A DNA stretch of 7,035 nt from Bacteroidota bacterium (GCA_005883855.1 VBAU01000110.1:1-7035), one strand, 5' to 3'; positions 1 through 5,779 are shown, counted from the first letter of the stretch. Numbers and translations: made by a program. The notes: generated from the sequence alone by a model not told the origin.

Positions 1-821
1 GCTATCTTAGTGAGCCGATAACAGACGAACCTGCTGTCCGGGCTAACCATCAGACCTTGTACGTTTCTGTCGCCAATCTGTATTGTTCGCAACTGTTTTT
101 TTTCAAGATTTTTATTGTAAAGGTCTGCAGCATCTTTCTTGTCCTTGCGTTCCTTTAAAACCTGGAAGTATTGCAACTGATCGTTCTTTAGCCATTGCTC
201 CTGGGCTGCACTCGGCGGTGTTTCTTCCACCCGGCTCCCTCTTCCTACGACTCCGCCACCACCGCGAAATGATTGAGCACCCTGTGATTGATTTGTAGGG
301 CCTAATAATTGCGACTGCATATTCGTAAGCTGCATGGTTTCGCCTGTTGAAATATCCCATGCATACAGATTCTGGTCGCTGTTGTATACAACTTTTGAAT
401 CACTAAAAGAAAATTGAGGATTTCTTTCTCGGCCTGGTGTTTCAACGATATGTTTTGTTTTTCCTGTTTTTGCATCCGTAAAGAAAATATCACCATCCTT
501 TTCGAACACATAAGCTGTTCTTGCAGTATTCCAGGTGACGCTATCGTCGGTCACGAGATTTTGCTTTTGCAAGAAAGTAGCTTTCTTGGGCGTGTGGTCT
601 TTCAACGTGATAAAATAAATCGAATCTGAAGTAGCATTGTCGGGATTCCAGTAGAAATAAAGAACTTGTCCATTCTGGCTCCAGGAAACTCTTGAAGGAG
701 AAGTCCCCATCCATTTGGGATCCCGCATGATTTTTTCAACGGTGAGTTTCTCGAGTTTTTGCTGGGCCTTAGATGTAAAGGAAATCAGTAATAACAAAGC
801 AGTGATCATTCGTTTTGACAT
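1..821 (-). CDS. S9 family peptidase (prolyl oligopeptidase/DPP IV-like), N-terminal part, truncated by window edge
   Basis: The frame is open from an ATG at 821 to the left edge, giving 273 complete codons and no stop, so the C-terminus lies outside the window. Residues 1-19 form a signal peptide: a basic start, a run rich in Leu and Ile, then a likely cut after SKA before QQ. Residues 27-43 carry VEKIMRDPKWMGTSPS, a signature I associate with secreted Bacteroidota S9 peptidases. After it comes beta-propeller-like sequence with repeated strand patterns (VSWSQNGQVLYF, YVFEKDGDIFFTD, LYAWDISTGE, LMVSPDSRFVCY). A Gly/Arg-rich insert (about 186-197) and a Lys-rich charged stretch (about 222-243) interrupt the propeller. 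The catalytic alpha/beta-hydrolase domain with Ser, Asp and His would lie beyond the window, so peptidase activity is inferred from the family only. The likely role is cleavage of oligopeptides in the periplasm or outside the cell. The upstream gene on this strand is separated by a terminator, so this gene probably has its own promoter. Confidence 0.87.
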   Translation of the reverse strand, partial: MSKRMITALLLLISFTSKAQQKLEKLTVEKIMRDPKWMGTSPSRVSWSQNGQVLYFYWNPDNATSDSIYFITLKDHTPKKATFLQKQNLVTDDSVTWNTARTAYVFEKDGDIFFTDAKTGKTKHIVETPGRERNPQFSFSDSKVVYNSDQNLYAWDISTGETMQLTNMQSQLLGPTNQSQGAQSFRGGGGVVGRGSRVEETPPSAAQEQWLKNDQLQYFQVLKERKDKKDAADLYNKNLEKKQLRTIQIGDRNVQGLMVSPDSRFVCYRLTKI

Positions 822-840
822 AGTGACCAGTTTAGGACCG

Positions 841-848
841 TAAATATA
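841..848 (-). promoter_or_regulatory. Possible -7 promoter element for the S9 peptidase gene
   Basis: Read on the minus strand this is TATATTTA, one base from the Bacteroidota -7 consensus TAnnTTTG, 19 bases before the ATG at 821. No well-spaced TTG/TTTG -33 box is seen. The nearest TTTG leaves a spacer of only about 15 bases, and an earlier TTG leaves about 23. The region is AT-rich, so a chance match is possible. Confidence 0.3.
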
Positions 849-851
849 TAG

Positions 852-933
852 AATGGTGAATTGCAAATGGTCAATGGTGAATGGTCAAGTGAATGGGCAA
901 TGGGCAATTGATAATAGGTAATGGGCGATTGAA
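852..933. repeat. Degenerate 7-base tandem repeat (AATGGTC-like)
   Basis: About twelve units of seven bases follow one another, with variants such as AATGGTG, AATGGTC, AATGGGC, AATTGAT and AATAGGT. One unit (887-891) is two bases short. The array fills the gap between the S9 peptidase start and the next repeat block. It is non-coding: the period of seven keeps no frame, and no start or ribosome site stands out. Confidence 0.75.
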
Positions 934-985
934 GTCCGTGAAATCCGCGAAGTACGCGAGATCTTTTAAATCCGCGAACTCCGCG
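932..985. repeat. Degenerate 9-base tandem repeat (AAATCCGCG-like)
   Basis: Six consecutive nonamers keep an exact nine-base phase: AAGTCCGTG, AAATCCGCG, AAGTACGCG, AGATCTTTT (degenerate), AAATCCGCG, AACTCCGCG. The block directly abuts the 7-base array on its left and the terminator of the Spy-like gene on its right. Because nine is a multiple of three, the opposite strand reads as a repetitive peptide pattern, but nothing supports it as a gene. Confidence 0.7.
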
Positions 986-1017
986 ATAAAAACAAAGCCG
1001 GTCATTGACCGGCTTTT
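985..1017 (-). terminator. Rho-independent terminator of the Spy-like gene
   Basis: Read on the minus strand, AAAGCCGGT and ACCGGCTTT (hairpin 994-1016) form a perfect 9-bp stem around a five-base loop, CAATG. GTTTTTATC follows at once as the U-tract. It begins about 20 bases after the stop codon of the Spy-like gene and should separate that gene from the S9 peptidase gene downstream. Confidence 0.88.
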
Positions 1018-1037
1018 ACCATCCTCAAAATGTCTTA

Positions 1038-1475
1038 TTACTGCTTGATGTCGCTGGGTTTCTTTTCCATGGATTCTTTCCATTCCTTATACTTTGCCTG
1101 TTGCTCAGGAGTAAGAATTTCCATCAACTTGCCTTCCTTTTCTTTTTTCAATCCCATCTTTTTTTCTTTTTGTGCATCGGGCGTTAAAGTTGCATCCTTG
1201 GCGATCGCATCAAACTTGTCGGTGTATTCTTTGCTGAGGGCATCAAATTTTTGAGACTGCTCATCGGTAAGTTTGAGATCTTCTTTGAATTTTTTCTCCC
1301 ACGCTGCACGATCCTGTGTCGTCATAGTTTTTTGATCCTGGGCCACCTTTACATCTTTTTGTTCCTGTACCGCAGGTTTTTGCGCAGAAGGTTGAGGAGC
1401 TTGTTTTTGATCTTGTGCAACTGCTGAAGTAGCCATCATAGCTGCAAAGACGATTAGAGGCAATAACTTTTTCAT
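1038..1475 (-). CDS. Small exported Spy/CpxP-like (LTxxQ motif) protein
   Basis: 145 residues. The start is the ATG at 1475. A TTG three codons upstream is open in frame but would put extra residues before the basic MKK of the signal peptide. Residues 1-20 are a typical Sec signal (MKKLLPLIVFAAMMATSAVA) with a cut before QDQ. Residues 21-55 are a low-complexity linker rich in Gln, Lys, Ala and Pro. Residues 56-138 are strongly charged and probably helical, with LTDEQ at 69-73, LTPD at 97-100 and LTPEQ at 121-125. The LTxxQ motif defines the Spy/CpxP superfamily of small periplasmic helical proteins, linked in enterobacteria to envelope stress and chaperoning. The precise role here is unknown. 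The gene ends in tandem stops (TAATAA) and has its own terminator. No Shine-Dalgarno is visible; the leader is A/T-rich. Confidence 0.82.
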   Translation of the reverse strand: MKKLLPLIVFAAMMATSAVAQDQKQAPQPSAQKPAVQEQKDVKVAQDQKTMTTQDRAAWEKKFKEDLKLTDEQSQKFDALSKEYTDKFDAIAKDATLTPDAQKEKKMGLKKEKEGKLMEILTPEQQAKYKEWKESMEKKPSDIKQ

Positions 1476-1484
1476 ACGATTCAA

Positions 1485-1856
1485 TTTTTAGAAATTAAAA
1501 AAAATAAGATGTTGGAGATTTTTTCGGTTAACAGCAGTTACTTAACTCAGCGCGGGAGTTTGCGCAATTTGTATGCCTGAGTTCCTTAAGACTACTGCTG
1601 CGTGCAAATTTCTATTGGGACAGCTTAGAAAAATTGATAATAGCTCGACAGTAACAGTCGTCAAAGATTGCGAAGCATCACACCAGGTACCTTCTTCGAA
1701 AAATTTTGTTGGTGTGCAGTGGCCGCAAATGGTTGGCGCAACACCAACGGAGGCGTAAACAGCGACAAGAGTTCAACCGAGGGAGACGAAAGCGAAAGTA
1801 AACGGAAGACACGCGGTTTTGATGATTACTGTCGGGCTTGTTAACTTCATGGTTTT
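1485..1856. other. Intergenic region between the divergent Spy-like and mtfA genes
   Basis: 372 bases without a supported gene. It should hold the promoters of both divergent genes, but I see no clean TTTG/TAnnTTTG pair for either. The AT-rich stretch next to 1500 is the likeliest promoter area for the Spy-like gene. The only structured element is the repeat at 1710-1758. An open frame at 1573-1758 ends inside that repeat and has no family resemblance or ribosome site. Confidence 0.6.
1710..1758 (+). repeat. Left copy of an imperfect direct repeat bracketing mtfA
   Basis: This stretch matches 2635-2685 in the same orientation. Both start TGGTGTG and share a central GGCCG-x-AAAT. They end in a 25-base block that differs at only two positions (TGGCGCAA-x-ACCAACG, then AGGCGTAA). 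The left copy is two bases shorter in the middle. It also carries a small hairpin, TTGG...CCAA, around the GCGCAACA stretch. Confidence 0.75.
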
Positions 1857-2630
1857 ATGGTCACCGTTTTGCAAATCTCTTTTGTTCTCGCTCTTATCGT
1901 TTTGATAATACTGTTTGTATTTGAGATACGAGTGAAGGAAATTAGCTTTTTGCCGGATGACTATAAGGTTCTGTTAAATGATTATGTAAAATTTTACCGG
2001 CAACTGGACGATGACCAAAAGAAAAAATTTGAGGACAGGGTGCAGGATTTTCTCACCGCGGTTCGAATTACAGGTGTCAACGCTGAGGTGGAAGACATGG
2101 ACCGTCTATTTATCGCTGCGGCGGCTATTATTCCTGTTCATAATTTTCCCGATTGGCAATACGTGAACTTGCACGAAGTGTTGGTTTATCCCGGAACATT
2201 CAACCAGGATTTCGACCAGGCAGGATGGGATCGCTACATATCAGGCATGGTTGGAACAGGACCGATGCAGCATATGATGATCATTTCCAAATGGCAATTA
2301 AGGCAGGGTTTCATCAATGGTGCGGATACCTACAACACGGCCATTCATGAGTTTGCTCATTTGATCGATAAGATGGATGGAACGATGGATGGTGTGCCGG
2401 AAATAATTCTTGAAAGGCGATTCATACCACGATGGGTGGGTTTGATCAACACAACGATTCAGCAAATGAAGAGCTACGGATCTGATATTGATATATACGG
2501 TGCTACCAATCATGCAGAATTTTTTGCCGTTACCTCCGAATATTTTTTCGAGCGACCAGATCTGTTGAAGGCAAATCATCCGGAGTTGTTTGAGATGTTG
2601 GAGAGGATATACAGGACCGGGTTAAATTGA
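1857..2630 (+). CDS. mtfA: MtfA-like zinc metallopeptidase (M90 family), membrane-anchored
   Basis: 257 residues, close to the length of E. coli MtfA. Residues about 5-22 form one hydrophobic helix (LQISFVLALIVLIILFVF) that should anchor the protein in the inner membrane; the E. coli protein is cytosolic, so this is a difference. The core carries the zincin motif HEFAH at 164-168 within NTAIHEFAHLIDKMDG, with Glu165 as the predicted catalytic base. AEFFAVTSEYFF at 220-231 supplies the likely third zinc ligand, Glu221. LPDDY at 32-36 and the segment IPVHNFPDWQYVNLHEVLVY are also family-typical. MtfA peptidases cleave peptides in vitro, and E. coli MtfA also binds the Mlc repressor; whether either applies here is unknown. 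The start is the ATG directly before the hydrophobic segment; an ATG at 1849 is out of frame. The gene stands alone on the plus strand, convergent with the next gene, between imperfect direct repeats. Confidence 0.9.
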   Translation: MVTVLQISFVLALIVLIILFVFEIRVKEISFLPDDYKVLLNDYVKFYRQLDDDQKKKFEDRVQDFLTAVRITGVNAEVEDMDRLFIAAAAIIPVHNFPDWQYVNLHEVLVYPGTFNQDFDQAGWDRYISGMVGTGPMQHMMIISKWQLRQGFINGADTYNTAIHEFAHLIDKMDGTMDGVPEIILERRFIPRWVGLINTTIQQMKSYGSDIDIYGATNHAEFFAVTSEYFFERPDLLKANHPELFEMLERIYRTGLN

Positions 2631-2634
2631 TTGC

Positions 2635-2685
2635 TGGTGTGGCTGCCGGCCGGAAATCCCTGGCGCAATACCAACGAAGGCGTAA
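2635..2685 (+). repeat. Right copy of the imperfect direct repeat bracketing mtfA
   Basis: This is the partner of 1710-1758, starting five bases after the mtfA stop codon. It fills most of the 87-base gap between the convergent mtfA and the aspartyl-protease-like gene. Its middle contains the self-complementary CCGGCCGG. No T-run follows, so it is not a classical terminator. Confidence 0.75.
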
Positions 2686-2717
2686 GGTCCAAGATAACCT
2701 AGATGCGATGTCGACTA

Positions 2718-3635
2718 TCACCAAATTTTCTTAGGTAAATAAATTCGTTTATTTACAAAATCGAATATCACAAAATCAAATCTTCTAAAAAAAGCCAATC
2801 CAATTAATCGTTCTGACACTGTTTCGTTGGTCGAGATCTCAGCAAAAAACCAGTTACGATTTATCCTTACGGTGTCTAAGAAAGATACATTGCTTACATT
2901 TCTTTCGCCGGCTGGCGTCTTGAATTTTCCCGACCAGACGAATTTTTTAGTAGATCGGGTATTGTCGAGGTCACGTCCAGGTAGAAGCATGTCGCCATCG
3001 TATCCAAGATCGATTGCCATGGGCTTCACATTGTCGTGGCCGAAGTCAACATTTACGGTAATAGACTGTCGACTGAAAGTCGCAGGTAAAATTTCCGTTT
3101 GAGTCACTTCTTTGAATGAATCAATGCCTGATGCGCAGGTCAATTCGGACCTTGTAAAATCGATTTTCCAAATGGCTTTCGACATAGCATCGATGCCTAG
3201 CGCACCATTCCCGGGTGTGTTATCTTTTGAGGTGTCCGGCATTACGTAAAAAGGGACATTTTTAAATGTAATGCCTTCAAAAAATAAACTGTCGCAAATA
3301 CCTACATCCCCTTGCACGGCTGAACCATCAGCGGTTGAGGTTTTGAAGCCGAATTTTTTGGACTTTGTGAATGATCGATTGTATTGGATGATAGAACGTT
3401 TTACCCATGAAGGCGAATGACTATCCAGGTATAAAACATGATGTTCCCTTGCATTTCCCCAATACGTATTTATCATAATTCCCCGATCTAAGATAAAGGG
3501 CGTCCGAATCTTGAAATGCCTCGGATAAACTTCTACATGGGAGGGCGCATTAACACAACAATTAAATGTTATTGCCAGAAACATCGCGCACATGATTGTG
3601 ATAATCGGGCGAAAGGTTTTGTGGAAAAATTTCAT
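2718..3635 (-). CDS. Exported retropepsin-like (aspartyl protease-like) protein with deviant catalytic motifs
   Basis: 305 residues. Residues 1-27 look like an export signal (basic start, hydrophobic 11-24, then NCC). The Cys pair does not fit a standard lipobox, so lipoprotein status is open. The body reads as two similar lobes. In lobe 1, LYLDSHSPSW (Asp71) stands where aspartyl proteases have the D-T/S-G loop, and GALGIDAMSKAIWKIDF (144-160) matches the usual G-x-LG-x-D/(F)...W-x-IDF block. In lobe 2, AIDLGYDGDMLL (Asp209) is followed by LIGLAFFRRFDFVIFDF (277-293) and a KRIYL tail. Both expected Asp positions are kept, but the next residues (S-H and L-G) differ from DTG/DSG, so activity is doubtful. 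I assign it by pattern, not by search. The ATG overlaps the stop of the complete CPBP frame as ATGA, implying coupled translation. It ends in TGA, convergent with mtfA. Confidence 0.62.
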   Translation of the reverse strand: MKFFHKTFRPIITIMCAMFLAITFNCCVNAPSHVEVYPRHFKIRTPFILDRGIMINTYWGNAREHHVLYLDSHSPSWVKRSIIQYNRSFTKSKKFGFKTSTADGSAVQGDVGICDSLFFEGITFKNVPFYVMPDTSKDNTPGNGALGIDAMSKAIWKIDFTRSELTCASGIDSFKEVTQTEILPATFSRQSITVNVDFGHDNVKPMAIDLGYDGDMLLPGRDLDNTRSTKKFVWSGKFKTPAGERNVSNVSFLDTVRINRNWFFAEISTNETVSERLIGLAFFRRFDFVIFDFVNKRIYLPKKIW

Positions 3636-3730
3636 TTGAAAAGTTGATCGAAATTAAACCCGTAAAACAGCAATACAAACGCAACTGTATCATAAAGCCC
3701 ATGTGTCAGTATACCTGGCCATAAATTTTT
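3632..3730 (-). pseudogene. Detached C-terminal part of the CPBP protease gene, after the premature stop
   Basis: Directly after the TGA at 3731-3733 the same frame stays open for 32 codons. They read KNLWPGILTHGLYDTVAF, then VLLFYGFNFDQLFK and a TGA at 3632-3634. This is the usual end of a bacterial CPBP protease: the NLWP...H-x-x-x-D/N third active-site motif and a last hydrophobic helix. The frame ends by overlapping the next gene's start codon as ATGA, a normal operon junction. The segment is therefore genuine former or cryptic coding sequence, not chance. Confidence 0.85.
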
Positions 3731-4348
3731 TCACCTCATCAAATAGATCAAGCCAAAACAAAAACCTAACACGCCAGTGATAATCATCCCTGTGATACGC
3801 TGGTAGGAGTGACCAAAAGCGACAAGAATAGAAGTGAGGAGTAATGACAAACTCCATTTCAACCGATCATTAGAATTCTTTTCTGGAAATAGTTTATAAA
3901 AAGAATTCGTCAGGAAACCGCGGAATAACATTTCTTCGGCAAATGCTCCAAAGATCCAAACGACAATCAAGCCAATCGCTAATGCTTTGAGATTTCCCTC
4001 GATTGCTTTAAATGCGTGAAGGTCTGGCGGCTCATGGGCGATGGAGGTTACAGCGTTACGCAGTTCAAGGCTCAAAGGAAGTAATACAAGTGTTGCAATA
4101 ATGGCGATGAGAATTATCCTGATAACGCTTGTGGGCTTTTTCAATCCTACATTTGACCAATTCAGTTTTTGCAGTCTCAATCCGATCCATGATAATAATA
4201 GGCTGCAAGCTACTCCCGCCAACAATAAGGTCCCGGATTTCAATAGCATGACCGATGGCAGGATGACAATAATTACTTGCAGTAAAATACCTTTTTTGCT
4301 TTTCCAAAGAGGCAAAGGTTGCTTATTGCTCTCATGTTGCGCTGACAT
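3731..4348 (-). CDS. CPBP family intramembrane glutamic endopeptidase (CAAX/Rce1-like), truncated by an in-frame TGA
   Basis: 205 residues to the first stop. Several hydrophobic helices follow one another (about 21-36, 40-57, 76-92, 122-137, 165-180, 186-204). The first CPBP motif is complete: AEEMLFRGFL, with Glu138, Glu139 and Arg143. The second is present as VAFGHSYQ (His180). The third motif (H...N/D) lies after an in-frame TGA at 3731-3733, in sequence that continues the family pattern for 32 codons without a frame change. The product as read therefore lacks part of the active site and the last helix. Bacterial CPBP proteins are membrane proteases used in processing, immunity to bacteriocins or unknown roles; the substrate here is unknown. 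I chose the ATG at 4348. An in-frame ATG at 4375 is possible but lies upstream of a -7-like TATCTTTA (4364-4371) and adds nine residues with no clear family match. The aspartyl-protease-like gene follows in the same transcription unit. Confidence 0.82.
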   Translation of the reverse strand: MSAQHESNKQPLPLWKSKKGILLQVIIVILPSVMLLKSGTLLLAGVACSLLLSWIGLRLQKLNWSNVGLKKPTSVIRIILIAIIATLVLLPLSLELRNAVTSIAHEPPDLHAFKAIEGNLKALAIGLIVVWIFGAFAEEMLFRGFLTNSFYKLFPEKNSNDRLKWSLSLLLTSILVAFGHSYQRITGMIITGVLGFCFGLIYLMR

Positions 4349-4363
4349 TGAGAAAGTGTTTCT

Positions 4364-4371
4364 TAAAGATA
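4364..4371 (-). promoter_or_regulatory. Possible -7 promoter element for the CPBP/aspartyl-protease-like pair
   Basis: On the minus strand this reads TATCTTTA, one base from TAnnTTTG and nearly the same as the stronger TATCTTTG before fbaB. It lies 15 bases before the ATG at 4348. No TTG is found at -33 spacing, which weakens the call. Confidence 0.35.
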
Positions 4372-4385
4372 ACATTTCTCATAAT

Positions 4386-4436
4386 GCTGAATAGAGTGAG
4401 GGCGTACAAGAGTGCGACGCAACAAGAGCTGAATAG
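4386..4436. repeat. Short direct repeat GCTGAATAG, two copies 42 bases apart
   Basis: GCTGAATAG occurs at 4386-4394 and 4428-4436, around a G-rich stretch containing GTGCGACGCAAC. A partial match, GCTGAATA, recurs in the repeat-rich block near 5884. It may be part of a dispersed repeat; the copies are too short to be sure. Confidence 0.4.
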
Positions 4437-4509
4437 CGGTGGAAATGCTGGTAACCCAAAAAACTAACAAGTTTGCAGTGCGTGCCCATGCGAGCGTAAC
4501 AACCTCAAA

Positions 4510-4592
4510 GTCCTTGCGGCTTCTTTGCGAGCCCTGCCTACCGCAGGCAGGTTTGCGTCCAAATTCAGGGACGCACAGTACGCCAAGGACCG
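4510..4592. repeat. Palindromic intergenic repeat downstream of fbaB
   Basis: The outer arms GTCCTTGCGGC and CGCCAAGGAC are nearly inverse. Inside are two hairpins: CCTGCC/GGCAGG (4533-4538 with 4546-4551) and TGCGTCC/GGACGCA around an AAATTCAG loop. The core TTTGCGTC, eight bases, GGGACGCA (4552-4575) has the same two arms and the same spacing as the repeat at 5727-5750 upstream of fbaB. The rest of 4376-4638 shows no gene. Confidence 0.7.
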
Positions 4593-4638
4593 CGGTGGGC
4601 GCAAAGCATGTTGTTGGTTCTTTAGTAAAGGGGCGAGG

Positions 4639-4704
4639 CTATGCTATCGTCACATCTTTATCCAAATACACATCCTGGATGGCTTGCATAATTTCAACGC
4701 CCTC
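4639..4704 (-). pseudogene. Out-of-frame C-terminal end of fbaB
   Basis: One frame away from the aldolase frame, 21 codons read EGVEIMQAIQDVYLDKDVTI then Ala and TAG. This is the usual end of FbaB-type aldolases. It begins right where the main frame goes wrong (4702-4709), so it is the lost tail of the same gene. Confidence 0.85.
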
Positions 4705-5671
4705 CGAGACCCATGCCACCTGCACGTTTGTTAATCACGGCGGTTGTTACTGCTTCAGCAAGATCACTCTCGCCCGATGAAGCTCCACCTGAGTTGATCA
4801 AACCTGCACGACCCATATAGCAATTCGCAACCTGGTAACGACACAGATCGATCGGATGATCTGTCGCGAGGGTCTGATACATTCTTTGGTCGAGTTTGCC
4901 GTATGAAGATTCCTTTGTGTTCAGTGCCAGGTAACCACCATTGTTCTCCGGTAGCTTTTGTTTGATAATGTCTGCCTCAATGGTTACACCTAAATGATTC
5001 GCTTGCCCGGTAAGGTCAGCAGAGACATGATAGTCCTTGTCTTTTTTAAATGCGGGATTGCGCAGGTAACACCAAAGAATTGTTGCCATTCCCAGCTGAT
5101 GTGCCATTTCAAACGCCTTGCTTACTTCCTGCAACTGCCTCGACGATTCCTCGCTTCCAAAGTAAATTGTTGCACCGATCGCTGCTGCTCCAAGATCCCA
5201 ACTTGCTTTGACCGAAGCAAACATGATCTGGTCAAACTTGTTCGGATATGTCAAGAACTCATTGTGATTAATCTTTACAATAAGTGGAATTTTGTGTGCA
5301 TATTTCCGAGCGAGGAGGCCAAGGCCTCCGAATGTTGTAGCCACTGCATTGCATTCACCTTCGATAGCGAGCTTAATTATATTTTCCGGATCAAAATAGA
5401 TTGGATTTTTTGCAAAAGATGCACCAGCGCTGTGCTCGATGCCCTGGTCAACCGGCAATATCGATAAATAACCCGTGTTGGCGAGCCTGCCTGTACTGTA
5501 CATCAGTTGTAGATTGCGAAGAACCTGTGGGTTTCTGTCGCTGCCAATCCAGACGCGATCTACAAAATCGGGACCGGGGAGGTGGAGTTGATCTTTTAAA
5601 ATAGTTTTTGATTGATGATTTAGGAGAAAATCAGCTTTGTCACCAAGCAGTTCAGAAATTTTTTTCGACAT
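4694..5671 (-). CDS. fbaB: Class I fructose-bisphosphate aldolase (FbaB/DhnA type), C-terminus disrupted
   Basis: The frame encodes 325 residues where about 350 are usual (E. coli FbaB is 350). Class I aldolases interconvert fructose 1,6-bisphosphate with dihydroxyacetone phosphate and glyceraldehyde 3-phosphate through a Schiff base, without a metal. Seen here: PVDQGIEH at 73-80 (active-site Asp75), LWCYLRN at 199-205 (Tyr202) and EADIIKQKLP at 232-241, where Lys237 is the Schiff-base lysine. LINSGGASSG (291-300) is the first phosphate-binding loop. The second loop begins as KRAGGMGL (315-322), but the next expected residues, about twelve including GRKAFQ, are missing. The frame then runs into GGR and TGA, while the normal tail lies one frame off at 4639-4704. 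A loss of about 35 bases fits. Activity of this product is doubtful. I start at the ATG at 5671: the family begins near MSKKISELLG, and the longer open frame to 5824 runs through a repeat and past a promoter element. Confidence 0.9.
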   Translation of the reverse strand: MSKKISELLGDKADFLLNHQSKTILKDQLHLPGPDFVDRVWIGSDRNPQVLRNLQLMYSTGRLANTGYLSILPVDQGIEHSAGASFAKNPIYFDPENIIKLAIEGECNAVATTFGGLGLLARKYAHKIPLIVKINHNEFLTYPNKFDQIMFASVKASWDLGAAAIGATIYFGSEESSRQLQEVSKAFEMAHQLGMATILWCYLRNPAFKKDKDYHVSADLTGQANHLGVTIEADIIKQKLPENNGGYLALNTKESSYGKLDQRMYQTLATDHPIDLCRYQVANCYMGRAGLINSGGASSGESDLAEAVTTAVINKRAGGMGLGGR

Positions 5672-5698
5672 GTTTTGTTTTTTGGTTTGTGATTTTTT

Positions 5699-5779
5699 TT
5701 TGCGCTCTCTGCTGTGCTTTGCGTTCTTTGCGTCGCTTGAGCGGGACGCAGAGAGCGCAAAGAGGCGCAAAGTTCGCAA
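5699..5779. repeat. Palindromic CGCAAAG-type repeat in the fbaB leader
   Basis: Arms 5717-5734 and 5745-5762 are inverse over 18 bases with two mismatches, both wobble-compatible on one strand, around a 10-base loop. An alternative exact 13-base pairing links 5699-5711 with 5748-5760. CTTTGCG and CGCAA words recur every 9-10 bases, so it is both a tandem array and a palindrome. It shares the TTTGCGTC, eight bases, GGGACGCA core with the repeat at 4552-4575. It lies between the fbaB promoter and start codon, so it should be transcribed as a leader hairpin. Confidence 0.75.

Noticed and set aside
1476..1484. TTG at 1484 as start of the Spy-like gene
   Set aside because: The ATG at 1475 directly begins a standard MKK-type signal peptide; the TTG only adds three residues.
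1573..1758. Plus-strand open frame of 61 codons upstream of mtfA
   Set aside because: Its last third is the 1710-1758 repeat, and the rest shows no family pattern or ribosome site.
1710..2685. mtfA as cargo of an insertion sequence with terminal repeats
   Set aside because: The flanking repeats are direct and imperfect, no transposase is present and no target-site duplication is evident.
3649..3679. TTTG-N19-TAATTTCG as a promoter for the aspartyl-protease-like gene
   Set aside because: Spacing is good, but it sits inside the C-terminal coding part of the CPBP gene and would leave a leader of under about 10 bases. The ATGA overlap explains expression better.
2718..4375. TGA read as an amino acid throughout this genome
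   Set aside because: mtfA and the aspartyl-protease-like gene end at TGA where their families are expected to end, so TGA acts as a stop here.
4593..4638. Terminator after fbaB
   Set aside because: Only a 4-bp CTTT/AAAG pairing is present, with no stable GC stem followed by a T-run.
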